Below the pieces are notes generated by a model. The model was given only the letters and a program-made list of their open reading frames with translations, made no database searches and was not told where the DNA came from. A stretch of 64,000 nucleotides of DNA from JAJTFA01 sp044351265 (lineage in GTDB: Bacteria; Bacteroidota; Bacteroidia; UKL13-3). How positions within the stretch are numbered: position 1 is the stretch's first letter; each line of letters begins with the position of its first letter. Shown here one piece after another: positions 1-8,947 of this stretch. Made by a program: the position numbers and the translations under genes. The DNA is taken from positions 49,686 to 113,685 of the forward strand of contig JBILGC010000002.1 in NCBI GenBank assembly GCA_044351265.1, written 5' to 3'.

Positions 1-92
1 CAAGAGGTAAAGCGGCAGTACTCGAAATAAAGACCAACATGAAGGAAAACGCAAAAGCATTTAAGGCATTCGGAAAAATAAAATTACTATAA
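1..92 (+). CDS. menD: MenD C-terminal end (partial)
   Basis: Reading from base 3 gives 29 residues that end in a TAA at 90-92, two bases before menB. The tail (AVLEIKTNMKENAKAF followed by FGKIKLL) resembles the C-terminus of 2-succinyl-5-enolpyruvyl-6-hydroxy-3-cyclohexene-1-carboxylate synthase, the ThDP enzyme of menaquinone synthesis that uses isochorismate and 2-oxoglutarate. The call rests mainly on this short tail and on the immediately following menB, a common menD-menB order in Bacteroidota. The rest of the gene lies outside the window. Confidence 0.55.
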   Translation, partial: RGKAAVLEIKTNMKENAKAFKAFGKIKLL

Positions 93-94
93 AA

Positions 95-919
95 ATGGAA
101 AGCAAATACGCATGGCAAACCATTAAAGAATATAAGGAAATTAAGTTTTCTTTCTTTGAAGGCATTGCCAAAATAAGCATTAACAGGCCCGATAAACACA
201 ATGCCTTTACTCCGCTGACAGTAAAAGAAATGAGTGAGGCAATGGAACTTGCCCGCCAAGATGAAAACGTATATTGTGTAATACTAACCGGTGAGGGCGG
301 TAATGCTTTTTGCAGTGGTGGCGACCAAAGTGTGCGTGGCCATGGCGGCTATGTGGGCGATGATGGTGTGCCCAGATTAAACGTGTTGGATTTACAAATG
401 CAAATTCGCAGAATACCCAAGCCGGTTGTAGCTATGGTAGCAGGTTGGGCTATTGGCGGAGGCCATGTGCTACATGTAATTTGTGATTTGAGTATTGCAG
501 CAGAGAATGCACGATTTGGGCAAACAGGACCAAAAGTAGGAAGTTTTGATGGTGGCTTTGGGGCAAGTTATTTGGCCAGAATTGTGGGCCAGAAAAAAGC
601 CAGAGAAATTTGGTATTTATGCGGCCAATACAATGCACAAGAAGCTCTTGAAATGGGTTTGGTTAACAAAGTTGTACCGCTGGAAATGCTAGAAGATACA
701 ACCATTGAGTGGTGCAGAAAAATGATGGATAAAAGCCCCATTGCTTTGCGCATGCTTAAATCTGCATTTAATGCAGAGCTTGACGGGCAGGCGGGCATAC
801 AGGAACTTGCCGGAAATGCTACCTTACTGTACTATCTAAGCGATGAGGCCAAAGAGGGAAAAAACTCGTTTTTAGAGAAGCGCAAGCCCGATTTTAAGAA
901 GTTCCCTAAATTTCCGTAA
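95..919 (+). CDS. menB: 1,4-dihydroxy-2-naphthoyl-CoA synthase
   Basis: A crotonase-fold enzyme that cyclises o-succinylbenzoyl-CoA to 1,4-dihydroxy-2-naphthoyl-CoA in cytosolic menaquinone synthesis. The 274 residues match the family length. MenB-specific motifs separate it from ordinary enoyl-CoA hydratases: SGGDQ at 74-78, the GPKVGSFDGGFG block at 145-156, WYLCGQYNA from about 173, and the KRKPDFKKFPKF tail that folds over the neighbouring subunit in MenB hexamers. It starts 2 nt after the upstream stop codon, so it is probably translated from a menD-menB transcript. Menaquinone is the usual respiratory quinone of Bacteroidota. Confidence 0.96.
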   Translation: MESKYAWQTIKEYKEIKFSFFEGIAKISINRPDKHNAFTPLTVKEMSEAMELARQDENVYCVILTGEGGNAFCSGGDQSVRGHGGYVGDDGVPRLNVLDLQMQIRRIPKPVVAMVAGWAIGGGHVLHVICDLSIAAENARFGQTGPKVGSFDGGFGASYLARIVGQKKAREIWYLCGQYNAQEALEMGLVNKVVPLEMLEDTTIEWCRKMMDKSPIALRMLKSAFNAELDGQAGIQELAGNATLLYYLSDEAKEGKNSFLEKRKPDFKKFPKFP

Positions 920-945
920 AAGCTATTTGTGTGTTTTGGGGTTGA

Positions 946-1455
946 TTATTTAAACCCTATGGATGAAGGGCCTTTTTCAACCCTAGCTGCTTTCTCAAGA
1001 ACCTCTTCTTTTAATTTGTCTTTATACTTTTGCATCTCATGGGCCAAATGCACAACGTGTGTGGCCAATATCTGAACTGCAAGTAAACCGGCATTTTTTG
1101 CATTGTTAATGGCAACTGCTGCTACAGGAACGCCTGCAGGCATTTGCACAATAGATAACAAAGAATCCATTCCATCAAGTGCTTTTAGTTTTACCGGAAC
1201 ACCAATAACAGGTAGAGAGGTAACAGAGGCAACCATACCCGGCAAATGCGCGGCACCGCCTGCTCCTGCAATAATTACTTTTAGGCCACGCTCTCTGGCT
1301 GTTTTGGCATACTCCATCATACGCTCAGGGGTGCGGTGGGCAGAAACAACCGTTATCTCATATGCTACTTTAAAAGCATCGAGCACTTTTGCAGCTTCTT
1401 GCATCACTTCCAAATCGCTATCGCTGCCCATAATAATGCCAACTGTTTTACTCAT
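946..1455 (-). CDS. purE: N5-carboxyaminoimidazole ribonucleotide mutase
   Basis: Class I PurE, which converts N5-CAIR to 4-carboxy-AIR in de novo purine synthesis. Visible motifs are GSDSD (10-14), the SAHRTPE catalytic-loop motif (38-44) and AGAGGAAHLPGM (about 63-74). About 169 residues is normal for the family. I start at the MSKTVGI methionine; an in-frame ATG four codons upstream (1467) would only add MQHI, which is not part of the fold. It lies upstream-convergent with menB and is followed on the same strand, beyond a 200-base gap, by its pathway partner purK further upstream. Confidence 0.95.
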   Translation of the reverse strand: MSKTVGIIMGSDSDLEVMQEAAKVLDAFKVAYEITVVSAHRTPERMMEYAKTARERGLKVIIAGAGGAAHLPGMVASVTSLPVIGVPVKLKALDGMDSLLSIVQMPAGVPVAAVAINNAKNAGLLAVQILATHVVHLAHEMQKYKDKLKEEVLEKAARVEKGPSSIGFK

Positions 1456-1664
1456 GATATGTTGCAATTTAAATTGTACTGCGAAGTAAGGGTTTTAATT
1501 TGAAAAAGGATATGCCGCAAAAAGCACAATAAGCTAGGCTTAGGGATGACAACGAAAAGCCCGCAGCCAAAACAAAGTTGTGGTGATGACTTGCAGCGCG
1601 CAGCCCGGCCCCTAAATTGCTTATAAGGCCTGTGTGCAAGCGCATCAATCTGGGGAATTAATGA

Positions 1665-2831
1665 TTATTTACTCGCTACGAAAGTGAGTGTTTGATGCAC
1701 TTGTTGTGCCGTTTGCCTGGCTTGAGCCAGTGTTGGCGCAATTATGGTTACATGGCCCATTTTACGGAAAGGTTTGCTTTCTTTTTTATCGTATAAATGC
1801 ACATACACACCTTGCATGGCGCTAACCTCTTTAAGCCCTTGCAACAGATAGGTGCCGTTTACACCGGGGCTGCCTAGCAAATTCATCATTACTGCAGGTT
1901 GAATTAAATCTGTGCTGCCTAAGGGTAAGCCTGCCAAAATTCTTACCAACTGCTCAAACTGTGAAGTGTAGCAAGCCTCAATGGTGTGATGGCCTGAGTT
2001 ATGGGGCCTTGGGGCTACTTCATTAACCAAAATATCTCCGTTTTGAGTTAAAAACATCTCAACGGCAAATACCCCTGCACTGTTAAATGCCTGCACGGTT
2101 TGATGGGCAATGGCTCTTGCTTTTTGTGCAGTTGCATCATTGATTGTTGCAGGACAATCAAGAAGGGTTACAAGGTTGGCCTCGGCATCAAACACCATTT
2201 CAACTACCGGCCAGGTAAGAATATTTCCTTTTTTATCTACCGCTACCATAACGGATAACTCTTTTTGGCAGGGTATGAATTGCTCCAGCACGCAAGGGTC
2301 TTTAAATGGCACGTGTTGCGTTAATGCCAACACTTGAGCAGTAGAAAATATATTTACACCTTTACCATCATATCCTTCGGTGCGCGTTTTAGCCACCATT
2401 TTTTCACCTCCCAACTGTTGAATGGCTTGTGGCCACTCATCTGGATGATTAACCAGCACAAAAGGCGCTGTGGGAATTTGGTTTGCAATAAAAAATTCTT
2501 TTTGAAGCCCCTTATCTTGTATTACCTGAAGCACTTTGGGCGATGGTATGATTTCCTTGCCTTGTTGCTCTAACTCTAGCAGGGCCTGCACGTTTACATG
2601 TTCAATTTCATAAGTAAGCACATCGGAAATGGAGGCAAGTTCTTTTATTTGTGTTGCATCGGTTAGTTTGCCATGTATGTGTTTTTGTGCCAGCAATGCG
2701 CAAGGGCAATCAGGCGCATCCAACACATTAAAATTGATATTAAGTCTAAGTGATTCTTCAATCATCATTCGACCAAGCTGGCCACCACCAATAATACCTA
2801 TTGTTTTTTTTAAGGGGTTTTGAACATCCAC
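1665..2831 (-). CDS. purK: 5-(carboxyamino)imidazole ribonucleotide synthase
   Basis: ATP-grasp enzyme that carboxylates AIR to N5-CAIR using ATP and bicarbonate, supplying the substrate of PurE. The N-terminal dinucleotide-type loop GIIGGGQLGRMM (12-23) and the ATP-grasp segment KTRTEGYDGKGV (about 148-159) are clear, as are EVAPRPHNSGHH and the C-terminal small domain. The length of 388 residues is typical. It reads toward purE on the same strand; a 209-base gap separates them (1456-1664) with no recognisable gene, so co-transcription is likely but not proven. A TACCTTCG sequence on the minus strand just upstream of the ATG resembles the Bacteroidota -7 element with one change. Confidence 0.96.
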   Translation of the reverse strand: MDVQNPLKKTIGIIGGGQLGRMMIEESLRLNINFNVLDAPDCPCALLAQKHIHGKLTDATQIKELASISDVLTYEIEHVNVQALLELEQQGKEIIPSPKVLQVIQDKGLQKEFFIANQIPTAPFVLVNHPDEWPQAIQQLGGEKMVAKTRTEGYDGKGVNIFSTAQVLALTQHVPFKDPCVLEQFIPCQKELSVMVAVDKKGNILTWPVVEMVFDAEANLVTLLDCPATINDATAQKARAIAHQTVQAFNSAGVFAVEMFLTQNGDILVNEVAPRPHNSGHHTIEACYTSQFEQLVRILAGLPLGSTDLIQPAVMMNLLGSPGVNGTYLLQGLKEVSAMQGVYVHLYDKKESKPFRKMGHVTIIAPTLAQARQTAQQVHQTLTFVASK

Positions 2832-2968
2832 GGCACGAAGGTAAGAAAATTTGATGGTTGCAATAAAAAGGCCGATTAGAAGCCTTGTAATCAGGCAAGA
2901 TTGTTTAAGTGATAATAACTAGTAATAATTAAGGTAAAAGACCAATCAACCATTTGGCTTATAAACTG

Positions 2969-3484
2969 CTAAAGATTGCTAAGGTATTCTTTTAAAATAA
3001 TTTTAAACCATGATGTGAAGTGATGCGGGTGGTGATATACTTCATTAATCAGGTCGTCTATTTTAATCCAGCGGTAAGTTGCCACCTCCTCCGGATTTAT
3101 TTGAGGTATGCCGTTAAATTCTCCTGTATATACAAAGTCTAGCTCATGCTCGGTTAATCCGTTTTCAAAAGGAGTACGATAAATAAAATGAAACTTCTCC
3201 TTCAGCTCGCAATCAAAGCCCATTTCTTCCATAAGTCTGCGGTGTGCGGCATCTAACGTATTTTCATTGGCTCTGGGGTGGCTGCAACAGGTGTTGGTCC
3301 ACAGGCCGCCTGAGTGGTACTTATTAAATGCGCGTTGCTGCAACAAAAGCTCTCCGTTTTTATTAAAAACAAAAACAGAAAATGCACGATGAAGTAGCGC
3401 CTTTTCATGAGCCTCTTGCTTAGCCATTAGCCCAATCTCATTATCTTGCTCATCTACTAATATTACAAATTCATCTGTTTTCAT
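2969..3484 (-). CDS. idi: isopentenyl-diphosphate delta-isomerase, type 1
   Basis: Nudix-fold isomerase that interconverts IPP and DMAPP, supplying the C5 starter for carotenoids. The active-site Cys sits in TNTCCSHP (63-70, Cys67 equivalent), with the divalent-metal Nudix helix HRRLMEEMGF at 81-90 and the TEHELDF block around 112-118. The 171-residue length fits the family. Its ATG shares one base with the stop codon of the upstream gene (TAATG), implying translational coupling, and it is the last gene of the TonB receptor-crtI-crtB-unknown-idi series. Confidence 0.95.
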   Translation of the reverse strand: MKTDEFVILVDEQDNEIGLMAKQEAHEKALLHRAFSVFVFNKNGELLLQQRAFNKYHSGGLWTNTCCSHPRANENTLDAAHRRLMEEMGFDCELKEKFHFIYRTPFENGLTEHELDFVYTGEFNGIPQINPEEVATYRWIKIDDLINEVYHHPHHFTSWFKIILKEYLSNL

Positions 3485-3984
3485 TAGGCTTGAAGTTTTT
3501 GCTTTTCTGCAGGACTCAGCGCTTCGCTTGTTAACAGATAATTTATAATTTTATCCTTTAGCGTTTTGTCTTTAAGCGAAGCAACGTTGTTTAGCAAAAA
3601 CGTTTTGTCTTTTGAAAGATGCTGATTGTATTGCAAAAAGACCGGTGAGTTAGATTGAATGCTGAAGCGCAGAAAAACCAATTCAACAACATCAGGTTGA
3701 AGCGTAAGTGCTTTTTCCAGCAATTCCTTGCCCTGATTAAAGGAGTTTAACTTTGACCATGGGTTAATATAATGCTTGGCCATAATCATCTTTACCGCAC
3801 CCACATAACCCATAAGCAAAGGATCGGTTGTTTTTATCTTTTCTGCCTGCACAAGAAACGTTTTGCCTGCGGCAGATTTATAAACTACCTCATCATAGGC
3901 TTTGCGTGCATCTTGTATTGAAAATGCCTCTGTATCCGCAAGCATAATGGTTAAAAATAGCATAAATGCAGCAACTCTCATCAT
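3484..3984 (-). CDS. exported protein of unknown function in crt operon
   Basis: I do not recognise this family. The 166-residue product begins with a short basic start and a hydrophobic stretch (VAAFMLFLTIMLA) consistent with a signal peptide cleaved near residue 20-22. The remainder is predicted mostly helical, with a segment LEKALTLQPDVVELVFLRFS that resembles a degenerate tetratricopeptide repeat. It overlaps the stop of crtB by 4 nt (ATGA) and abuts idi by 1 nt, so it is firmly embedded in the carotenoid operon. A periplasmic helical protein tied to pigment synthesis or placement is an inference from position only. The start could be either of two adjacent ATG codons. Confidence 0.75.
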   Translation of the reverse strand: MMRVAAFMLFLTIMLADTEAFSIQDARKAYDEVVYKSAAGKTFLVQAEKIKTTDPLLMGYVGAVKMIMAKHYINPWSKLNSFNQGKELLEKALTLQPDVVELVFLRFSIQSNSPVFLQYNQHLSKDKTFLLNNVASLKDKTLKDKIINYLLTSEALSPAEKQKLQA

Positions 3985-4817
3985 AACAAGTTAAAACTAT
4001 GCCTAAGGTATGAGCCGAAAAACAATGCTATTTTCTTCTTATCATCTATTCTAACGCGCTCATTCATGATACGCTGTGGTGGCATATTCATTATTTTTTT
4101 AAGCAGGTTTGAATAGTAGATATAAGCCACATATACGCCAAAGCGCGCATCTTTAGGTAAACGCTTAATGCCCTCCAGGCCTAATTGAAAATCGTGCTGT
4201 ATATCTGCTTCTATTTCTTTTTTTGTTTCTTCATTAAAGGTGTTGTGTTGCAATTGAGGGAAATAAGCTCGACCCAGCTGCTGCACATCGTCATTAAAAT
4301 CACGAAGGAAATTTATTTTCTGAAAAGCAGAACCCAGCTTCATAGCATAAGGAGTAAGCTCCTTGTATACCTTCTCATCGCCCTCTACAAAAACTTTAAG
4401 ACACATTAAACCAACCACCTCGGCAGAACCCAAAATATATTCTTCATAACCTTTTTGATCGTAGGCCTGCTTATTCAAATCCATTTCCATGCTGTGCAGA
4501 AATGTTTCAATTAACCAGGGGTCAATATGGTATTGCCTAACCACCTGCTGAAAACTGTTTAACACAGGGTTTATGCTAATGCCCCTTTCTATGGCGGTCC
4601 ATGTTTCGTTTTTAAACTCTTCCAACAAAAGCCCTTTATCATAATCATGAAAAGTATCTACAATCTCATCGGCAAATCTTACAAAACCATATATGGCATA
4701 AATGGGGTTGTGCAATTTTTTTGCTAAAAATTTAATGCCTAAAGAAAAGGATGTGCTGTAGGCATTGGTTACCATTTTGCTGGTGCGTATTGAAACGGAA
4801 TCAAATAATGCTTTCAT
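3981..4817 (-). CDS. crtB: phytoene synthase
   Basis: Condenses two GGPP molecules to 15-cis-phytoene, the first committed carotenoid step, at the cytoplasmic membrane face. Both Mg-diphosphate-binding Asp motifs of the squalene/phytoene synthase family are present: DEIVD at 50-54 and RDFNDD at 172-177, followed by GRAYFP. The 278 residues match bacterial CrtB, without the longer N-terminus of plant forms. It lies 14 nt downstream of crtI and overlaps the following gene by 4 nt. No GGPP synthase gene is in the window. Confidence 0.95.
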   Translation of the reverse strand: MKALFDSVSIRTSKMVTNAYSTSFSLGIKFLAKKLHNPIYAIYGFVRFADEIVDTFHDYDKGLLLEEFKNETWTAIERGISINPVLNSFQQVVRQYHIDPWLIETFLHSMEMDLNKQAYDQKGYEEYILGSAEVVGLMCLKVFVEGDEKVYKELTPYAMKLGSAFQKINFLRDFNDDVQQLGRAYFPQLQHNTFNEETKKEIEADIQHDFQLGLEGIKRLPKDARFGVYVAYIYYSNLLKKIMNMPPQRIMNERVRIDDKKKIALFFGSYLRHSFNLL

Positions 4818-4831
4818 GGTTTTTTATAAGT

Positions 4832-6334
4832 TTAGTTGGCAGCCATGCTTGTAGCATGTGCCTTTGTTAAAAATTCTTTTTCTATTTGTGCTGCTACCAC
4901 TTTGCCGCTTATAATACTTGGCGGCAAGCCGGGGCCTGGCACGGTAAGCTGGCCTGCAAAAAACAGGTTGCTAATTTTTTTGCTTTTAAGGCTGGGTTTA
5001 AGTATGGCTGTTTGCGAGAGGGTATTGGCAAGGCCATAAGCATTGCCTTTAAAGGAATGATAATCGTTTACGAAATCTCTGAATGCATAAGATCTTTTAT
5101 ACACCACATGTTGCTTGATACTATTGCCTGTTAGTTTTTCAAGCCTTTGCATCAGCATATCAAAATATTGTTCTCTTACCTCATCGGTATCCTCAAGGCC
5201 CGGTGCTACCGGTATTAATAGAAATAAGTTTTCCTGCCCCTGTGGCGCAACATTGGGATCTGTAATAGAGGGAACAGAAGCATAAAACAATGGGTTGGCC
5301 GGCCACTGCGGGTTTTCATAAATCTCCTTGGCGTGGGCATTAAAATCTGCATCAAAAAACAGATTGTGGTGCCTAAGGTTATTTAGTTTTTTGTTGAGAC
5401 CAACATAATATAACAAGCAGGAAGGCGCCATTTTTCTTGAGTTCCAGTATTGCTCGGTATAGTTTCTTTTATCTGCCGGCAGCAAGTGCTGGTCAATGTG
5501 GCGATAATCTCCTGCACCCACAATTACATCGGCTTCAAATACACCTTGATTGGTAACTACTCTATTGGCTATTGTGCCATGTGTTTCTATTTTTAAAACC
5601 TCATGACCCAATTTAATTTCTGCACCCATTTGGGTTGCAATTTTTTCAAACGCTTTTATTATTTGGTGCATGCCACCCATGGGATACCAGGTTCCCAAAC
5701 TCATATCGGCATAATTCATTAGGCTATATAGCGCTGGGGTATTGCCCGGCATAGCTCCTAAAAATAAAACAGGAAACTCTAACAATTCAGTTAAAAACGG
5801 GTGCGATACAAATTGCCTAATATGCTTTTTCATACTGGTAAGCACGTCCATTTTAAGCAATCCTTTAAGCAGGCGCATATCGGCAAACTCAAGCAGGCTT
5901 AAGCTAGGCTTATAAACCAAATCGTTAATACCCACCTGATATTTATATGCTGCTTCTTTTAAAAACTGCCTAAGGCGAAGGCTGCTGCCTTTTTCAAAGC
6001 GCTCAAACAATTGCTCAAGCTCCTGCATATTGGCAGGAATATCTACCGCTTCTCCGTTTTTTGCAAAAACCCTGTAGGATGGATTAAGCCTTTTTAGCTC
6101 GTAAAAATCGGCCGTAGTATGACCAAAATCATTATAAAATCTTTCAAAAACATCTGGCATCCAGTACCAACTTGGGCCCATATCAAACAAAAAGCCCTTT
6201 GCATCAAACACCCTTGCTCTACCTCCGGCCTGATTATTTTTTTCAAGCACGGTAACCTGCATTCCCTTTTTAGCAAGATATGACGCGGCAGAAAGGCCTG
6301 CTACTCCTGACCCTATGACAATAGCTTTTTTCAC
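4832..6334 (-). CDS. crtI: phytoene desaturase
   Basis: FAD-dependent CrtI-type desaturase that converts phytoene toward lycopene. The N-terminal Rossmann motif GSGVAGLSAA (8-17) with the downstream acidic residue at the end of the second strand (VLEKN) and the AGGRA loop binds FAD; the C-terminal signature FAGQLTVPGPGLPPSIISGK is typical of bacterial phytoene dehydrogenases. The length is 500 residues, as expected. It sits between the TonB-dependent receptor (58 nt upstream) and crtB (14 nt downstream). The divergent relative at 8948 looks like a different desaturation step; this copy, directly coupled to crtB, is the better phytoene desaturase. Confidence 0.94.
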   Translation of the reverse strand: MKKAIVIGSGVAGLSAASYLAKKGMQVTVLEKNNQAGGRARVFDAKGFLFDMGPSWYWMPDVFERFYNDFGHTTADFYELKRLNPSYRVFAKNGEAVDIPANMQELEQLFERFEKGSSLRLRQFLKEAAYKYQVGINDLVYKPSLSLLEFADMRLLKGLLKMDVLTSMKKHIRQFVSHPFLTELLEFPVLFLGAMPGNTPALYSLMNYADMSLGTWYPMGGMHQIIKAFEKIATQMGAEIKLGHEVLKIETHGTIANRVVTNQGVFEADVIVGAGDYRHIDQHLLPADKRNYTEQYWNSRKMAPSCLLYYVGLNKKLNNLRHHNLFFDADFNAHAKEIYENPQWPANPLFYASVPSITDPNVAPQGQENLFLLIPVAPGLEDTDEVREQYFDMLMQRLEKLTGNSIKQHVVYKRSYAFRDFVNDYHSFKGNAYGLANTLSQTAILKPSLKSKKISNLFFAGQLTVPGPGLPPSIISGKVVAAQIEKEFLTKAHATSMAAN

Positions 6335-6392
6335 AAACGGTGGTTTGTTTAATTTTTAGAACATACAAGTTAGACAAAAGTTTGGTTATTTG

Positions 6393-8822
6393 TTAAAACT
6401 CCGCTATGAAGCCAAAAGTGGGCAAGAAGGTGTCGTTAACATTATTTAACACAATCGGTATGGCATTGCTGCCATTTTGCCGCACCGGTTTTCCATCATT
6501 TGTGGCCCAACCGCTATTATCTGCCGTGCGCTGAAAGGTGAATTGAGGCGTGGCCGGATTTGAATTGCGGGTTACATTCTGAATATCTAGGAATATGTCA
6601 AGTGTTATGCGCTTAAAATTAAACTTCTTATCTACCCTAATATCGGTTTGGTTAAAACCGCCAAGCCTAAGCGTGTTTAAATCACCGTAATTAAATGTAC
6701 CTGTGCCGGTTAGTAAATAATTTTGCTGTGAGGCGGCTAGGTCAAATGGTGTGTATGGAGAGCCGCCCGCAAAACGATGCTTAACACCTATTTCCCAGCC
6801 ATGCGGTAGTTTATATCCGGCTATGGCAGAAAGCAGATGCCTATTGTCCCAGGCAGATGCTATGTAGCGTCCATCTGTTCCGCTAAATTGGCTCACAAAT
6901 AAGGTGTAAGAAATGGTGGTATAGAAATTTTTGGTAAGCTTTTGCTGAAAAAACACTTCCGCACCATAAGCACGGCCTTTTCCGGAACTAATTGTTTTTT
7001 CATTGCCAATGGCACCAAACTCAGTGCCCTGATTTGCCAGCGATATACCTGTAGCAGCCGATACCGCATACTGGTTATATTGCTTAAAAAAGCCTTCAAC
7101 GGTTATTCTGGTGGCATTGGTTGGCAAAAACTCAACCCCCGCCACATAATGGTTTACTGCCAAGTATTCATTGTCTTTGTTTACCAAATTGCCGGTGGCA
7201 TCTCTAAAACCAAGCACAGTATAAATAGGTAGTTTATAATAACGGCCAATAGTTGCATTAATATTCCATTGCTCAGTAAGGGCATAGCTTGCAGAAAAGC
7301 GTGGCGAAATCGTGCGCCAAAACTCATTTCCGTTTTTGGTAAAGGTATTGCCATCAGCCCTTACGCCAAGGGTTAGTGAAAGCCTATCACCTGCAAGTTT
7401 ACGGTTTGCCTCGCCAAAAAATCCGTATCTGAAAAACTCAATAGCCGAATTAAGTTGAACATTTAAGGCAGGTATACTATCTGCTTGGTTGGTGCCTTTA
7501 ATGGCATTTCTAACACGTGTAAAACCTTCGTTGCTAAATTTAACATACTGAAAAACCCCGCCATAACTATATTTCCAATTACCAATGTATTTATTTACAT
7601 CCAGTCTGAATTTGTTTTCTATTTCTCGTGAGCGAATTTTCAATACACGGAAAGATTCTTCATTATGCCTGCCATCTTCAAAACGGTCAAGTCTGTTTTC
7701 AAACATGTTTCTGCTTGCCGAAATATTAAGTACTCCGTTGTTAATGCGCCTTTTTACCAAGGCACCAAAAGTATAATTCCACTGATTAATTATGGGGTTT
7801 GAGCGAATGGCATATTCCTTTTCTGGAGTTGACTCCTTAGGCACAGCAAAACTAAATTCATCTATAGCGCCCACACCTAAGGTAGTTAGGGTTGTTTTAT
7901 CGTTGAGGCGTGTGGTTGTTTTGTATTGAAAATCCCAGTAGTTAGGCCTGATGGGCAAATCAATAGCCTGAAACAAAAATTGAAGATAGCTTCTGCGTGC
8001 CGATGCAAGAAAGGTGGTATTATTGGTTAGCGGCCCATCAAGGGTTAAGCCAAACTCTGATGCGCTTAACCGTGCATTGCCCTGCACCCGCTCTTTGTTT
8101 CCTTCCTTTTGTTTAAATGCAATAACCGAAGAAAGCGCATTGTCATAACGTGCACCAAAACTACTTGAGCTTAGGGTTACATCTTCAATAAAGCTTACGT
8201 TTAAAATACCCTGCGGCCCGCCCGTACTGCCTTGTGTAGAAAAATGGTTGATGACCGGAATTTCTATTCCGTCCAGATAAAAAACATTTTCATTGGGCCC
8301 GCCACCGCGTATTATAATGTCATTTCTAAATGCGGCACCGCCTGTGCTTCCGCCCACGCCCGGCAAAGCCTGAATAACACGTGAAATATCAAAATTGCCC
8401 CCGGGGTTGCTTCTTATTTCTTCGGCCGTAAGGCTTTGAACCGAAAGAGGTGTTTCTGTTTTTTTGCCAAAGGTACGGCCCTGCACCACTACCTCGTTCA
8501 GGTTTTTAGATTCGGGCTCTAACTCAATATTGTAATTAAGAATATTGCCAGTGGTAACCACGGCATTAAAAACAGTTTTGGGTTTATAACCAACGTATTG
8601 AATAAGAAGATTATACGATTTGGGTGGAATATTGATGATTTTAAACCTGCCATTTGCATCGGTTTGTGCGCCAAGGCTTGTGCCCTCAAGCGTAATGGTT
8701 GCACCTATTAGCAACTCCTGCGTGTTGCGATCTTTAACTTGGCCGGTAATGGTGCCGTATTTTTGGGCAAACACTTTTGCATGCAATAGGGTTATAAGAA
8801 TATACAGTTTAATTATTTTCAT
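6393..8822 (-). CDS. TonB-dependent receptor, CarboxypepD_reg-like N-terminus
   Basis: Outer-membrane active-transport receptor of 809 residues. A signal peptide (about 1-19, ending AQ) is followed by a carboxypeptidase-D regulatory-like beta domain (about 24-105; GQVKDRNTQELLIGATI is typical), a plug domain (about 120-245, with IIIRGGGPNENVFYLDGI) and a beta-barrel ending in aromatic FGFIAEF. There is no SusD-like partner next to it, so it does not look like a polysaccharide-utilisation pair. It is the first gene of the minus-strand carotenoid series, 58 nt before crtI. Substrate is unknown. Confidence 0.92.
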   Translation of the reverse strand: MKIIKLYILITLLHAKVFAQKYGTITGQVKDRNTQELLIGATITLEGTSLGAQTDANGRFKIINIPPKSYNLLIQYVGYKPKTVFNAVVTTGNILNYNIELEPESKNLNEVVVQGRTFGKKTETPLSVQSLTAEEIRSNPGGNFDISRVIQALPGVGGSTGGAAFRNDIIIRGGGPNENVFYLDGIEIPVINHFSTQGSTGGPQGILNVSFIEDVTLSSSSFGARYDNALSSVIAFKQKEGNKERVQGNARLSASEFGLTLDGPLTNNTTFLASARRSYLQFLFQAIDLPIRPNYWDFQYKTTTRLNDKTTLTTLGVGAIDEFSFAVPKESTPEKEYAIRSNPIINQWNYTFGALVKRRINNGVLNISASRNMFENRLDRFEDGRHNEESFRVLKIRSREIENKFRLDVNKYIGNWKYSYGGVFQYVKFSNEGFTRVRNAIKGTNQADSIPALNVQLNSAIEFFRYGFFGEANRKLAGDRLSLTLGVRADGNTFTKNGNEFWRTISPRFSASYALTEQWNINATIGRYYKLPIYTVLGFRDATGNLVNKDNEYLAVNHYVAGVEFLPTNATRITVEGFFKQYNQYAVSAATGISLANQGTEFGAIGNEKTISSGKGRAYGAEVFFQQKLTKNFYTTISYTLFVSQFSGTDGRYIASAWDNRHLLSAIAGYKLPHGWEIGVKHRFAGGSPYTPFDLAASQQNYLLTGTGTFNYGDLNTLRLGGFNQTDIRVDKKFNFKRITLDIFLDIQNVTRNSNPATPQFTFQRTADNSGWATNDGKPVRQNGSNAIPIVLNNVNDTFLPTFGFIAEF

Positions 8823-8947
8823 TGGTTGAAGGTGGTTACATCCTATTAAAAGATTTTATCAGGAAATTGTTTAATAAAAAATATAAAGTTGAACTTTGAT
8901 GATCTTTAAACACGCGCACAAACTATAAACATACCGCTTTTAATTAC

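Noticed and set aside
8365..8400. Further CACGTG palindromes (for example near 7515 and 8378) as parS
   Set aside because: Flanking bases match the parS consensus poorly (about 11 of 16 or fewer), unlike the three sites at 18.5-21.5 kb.
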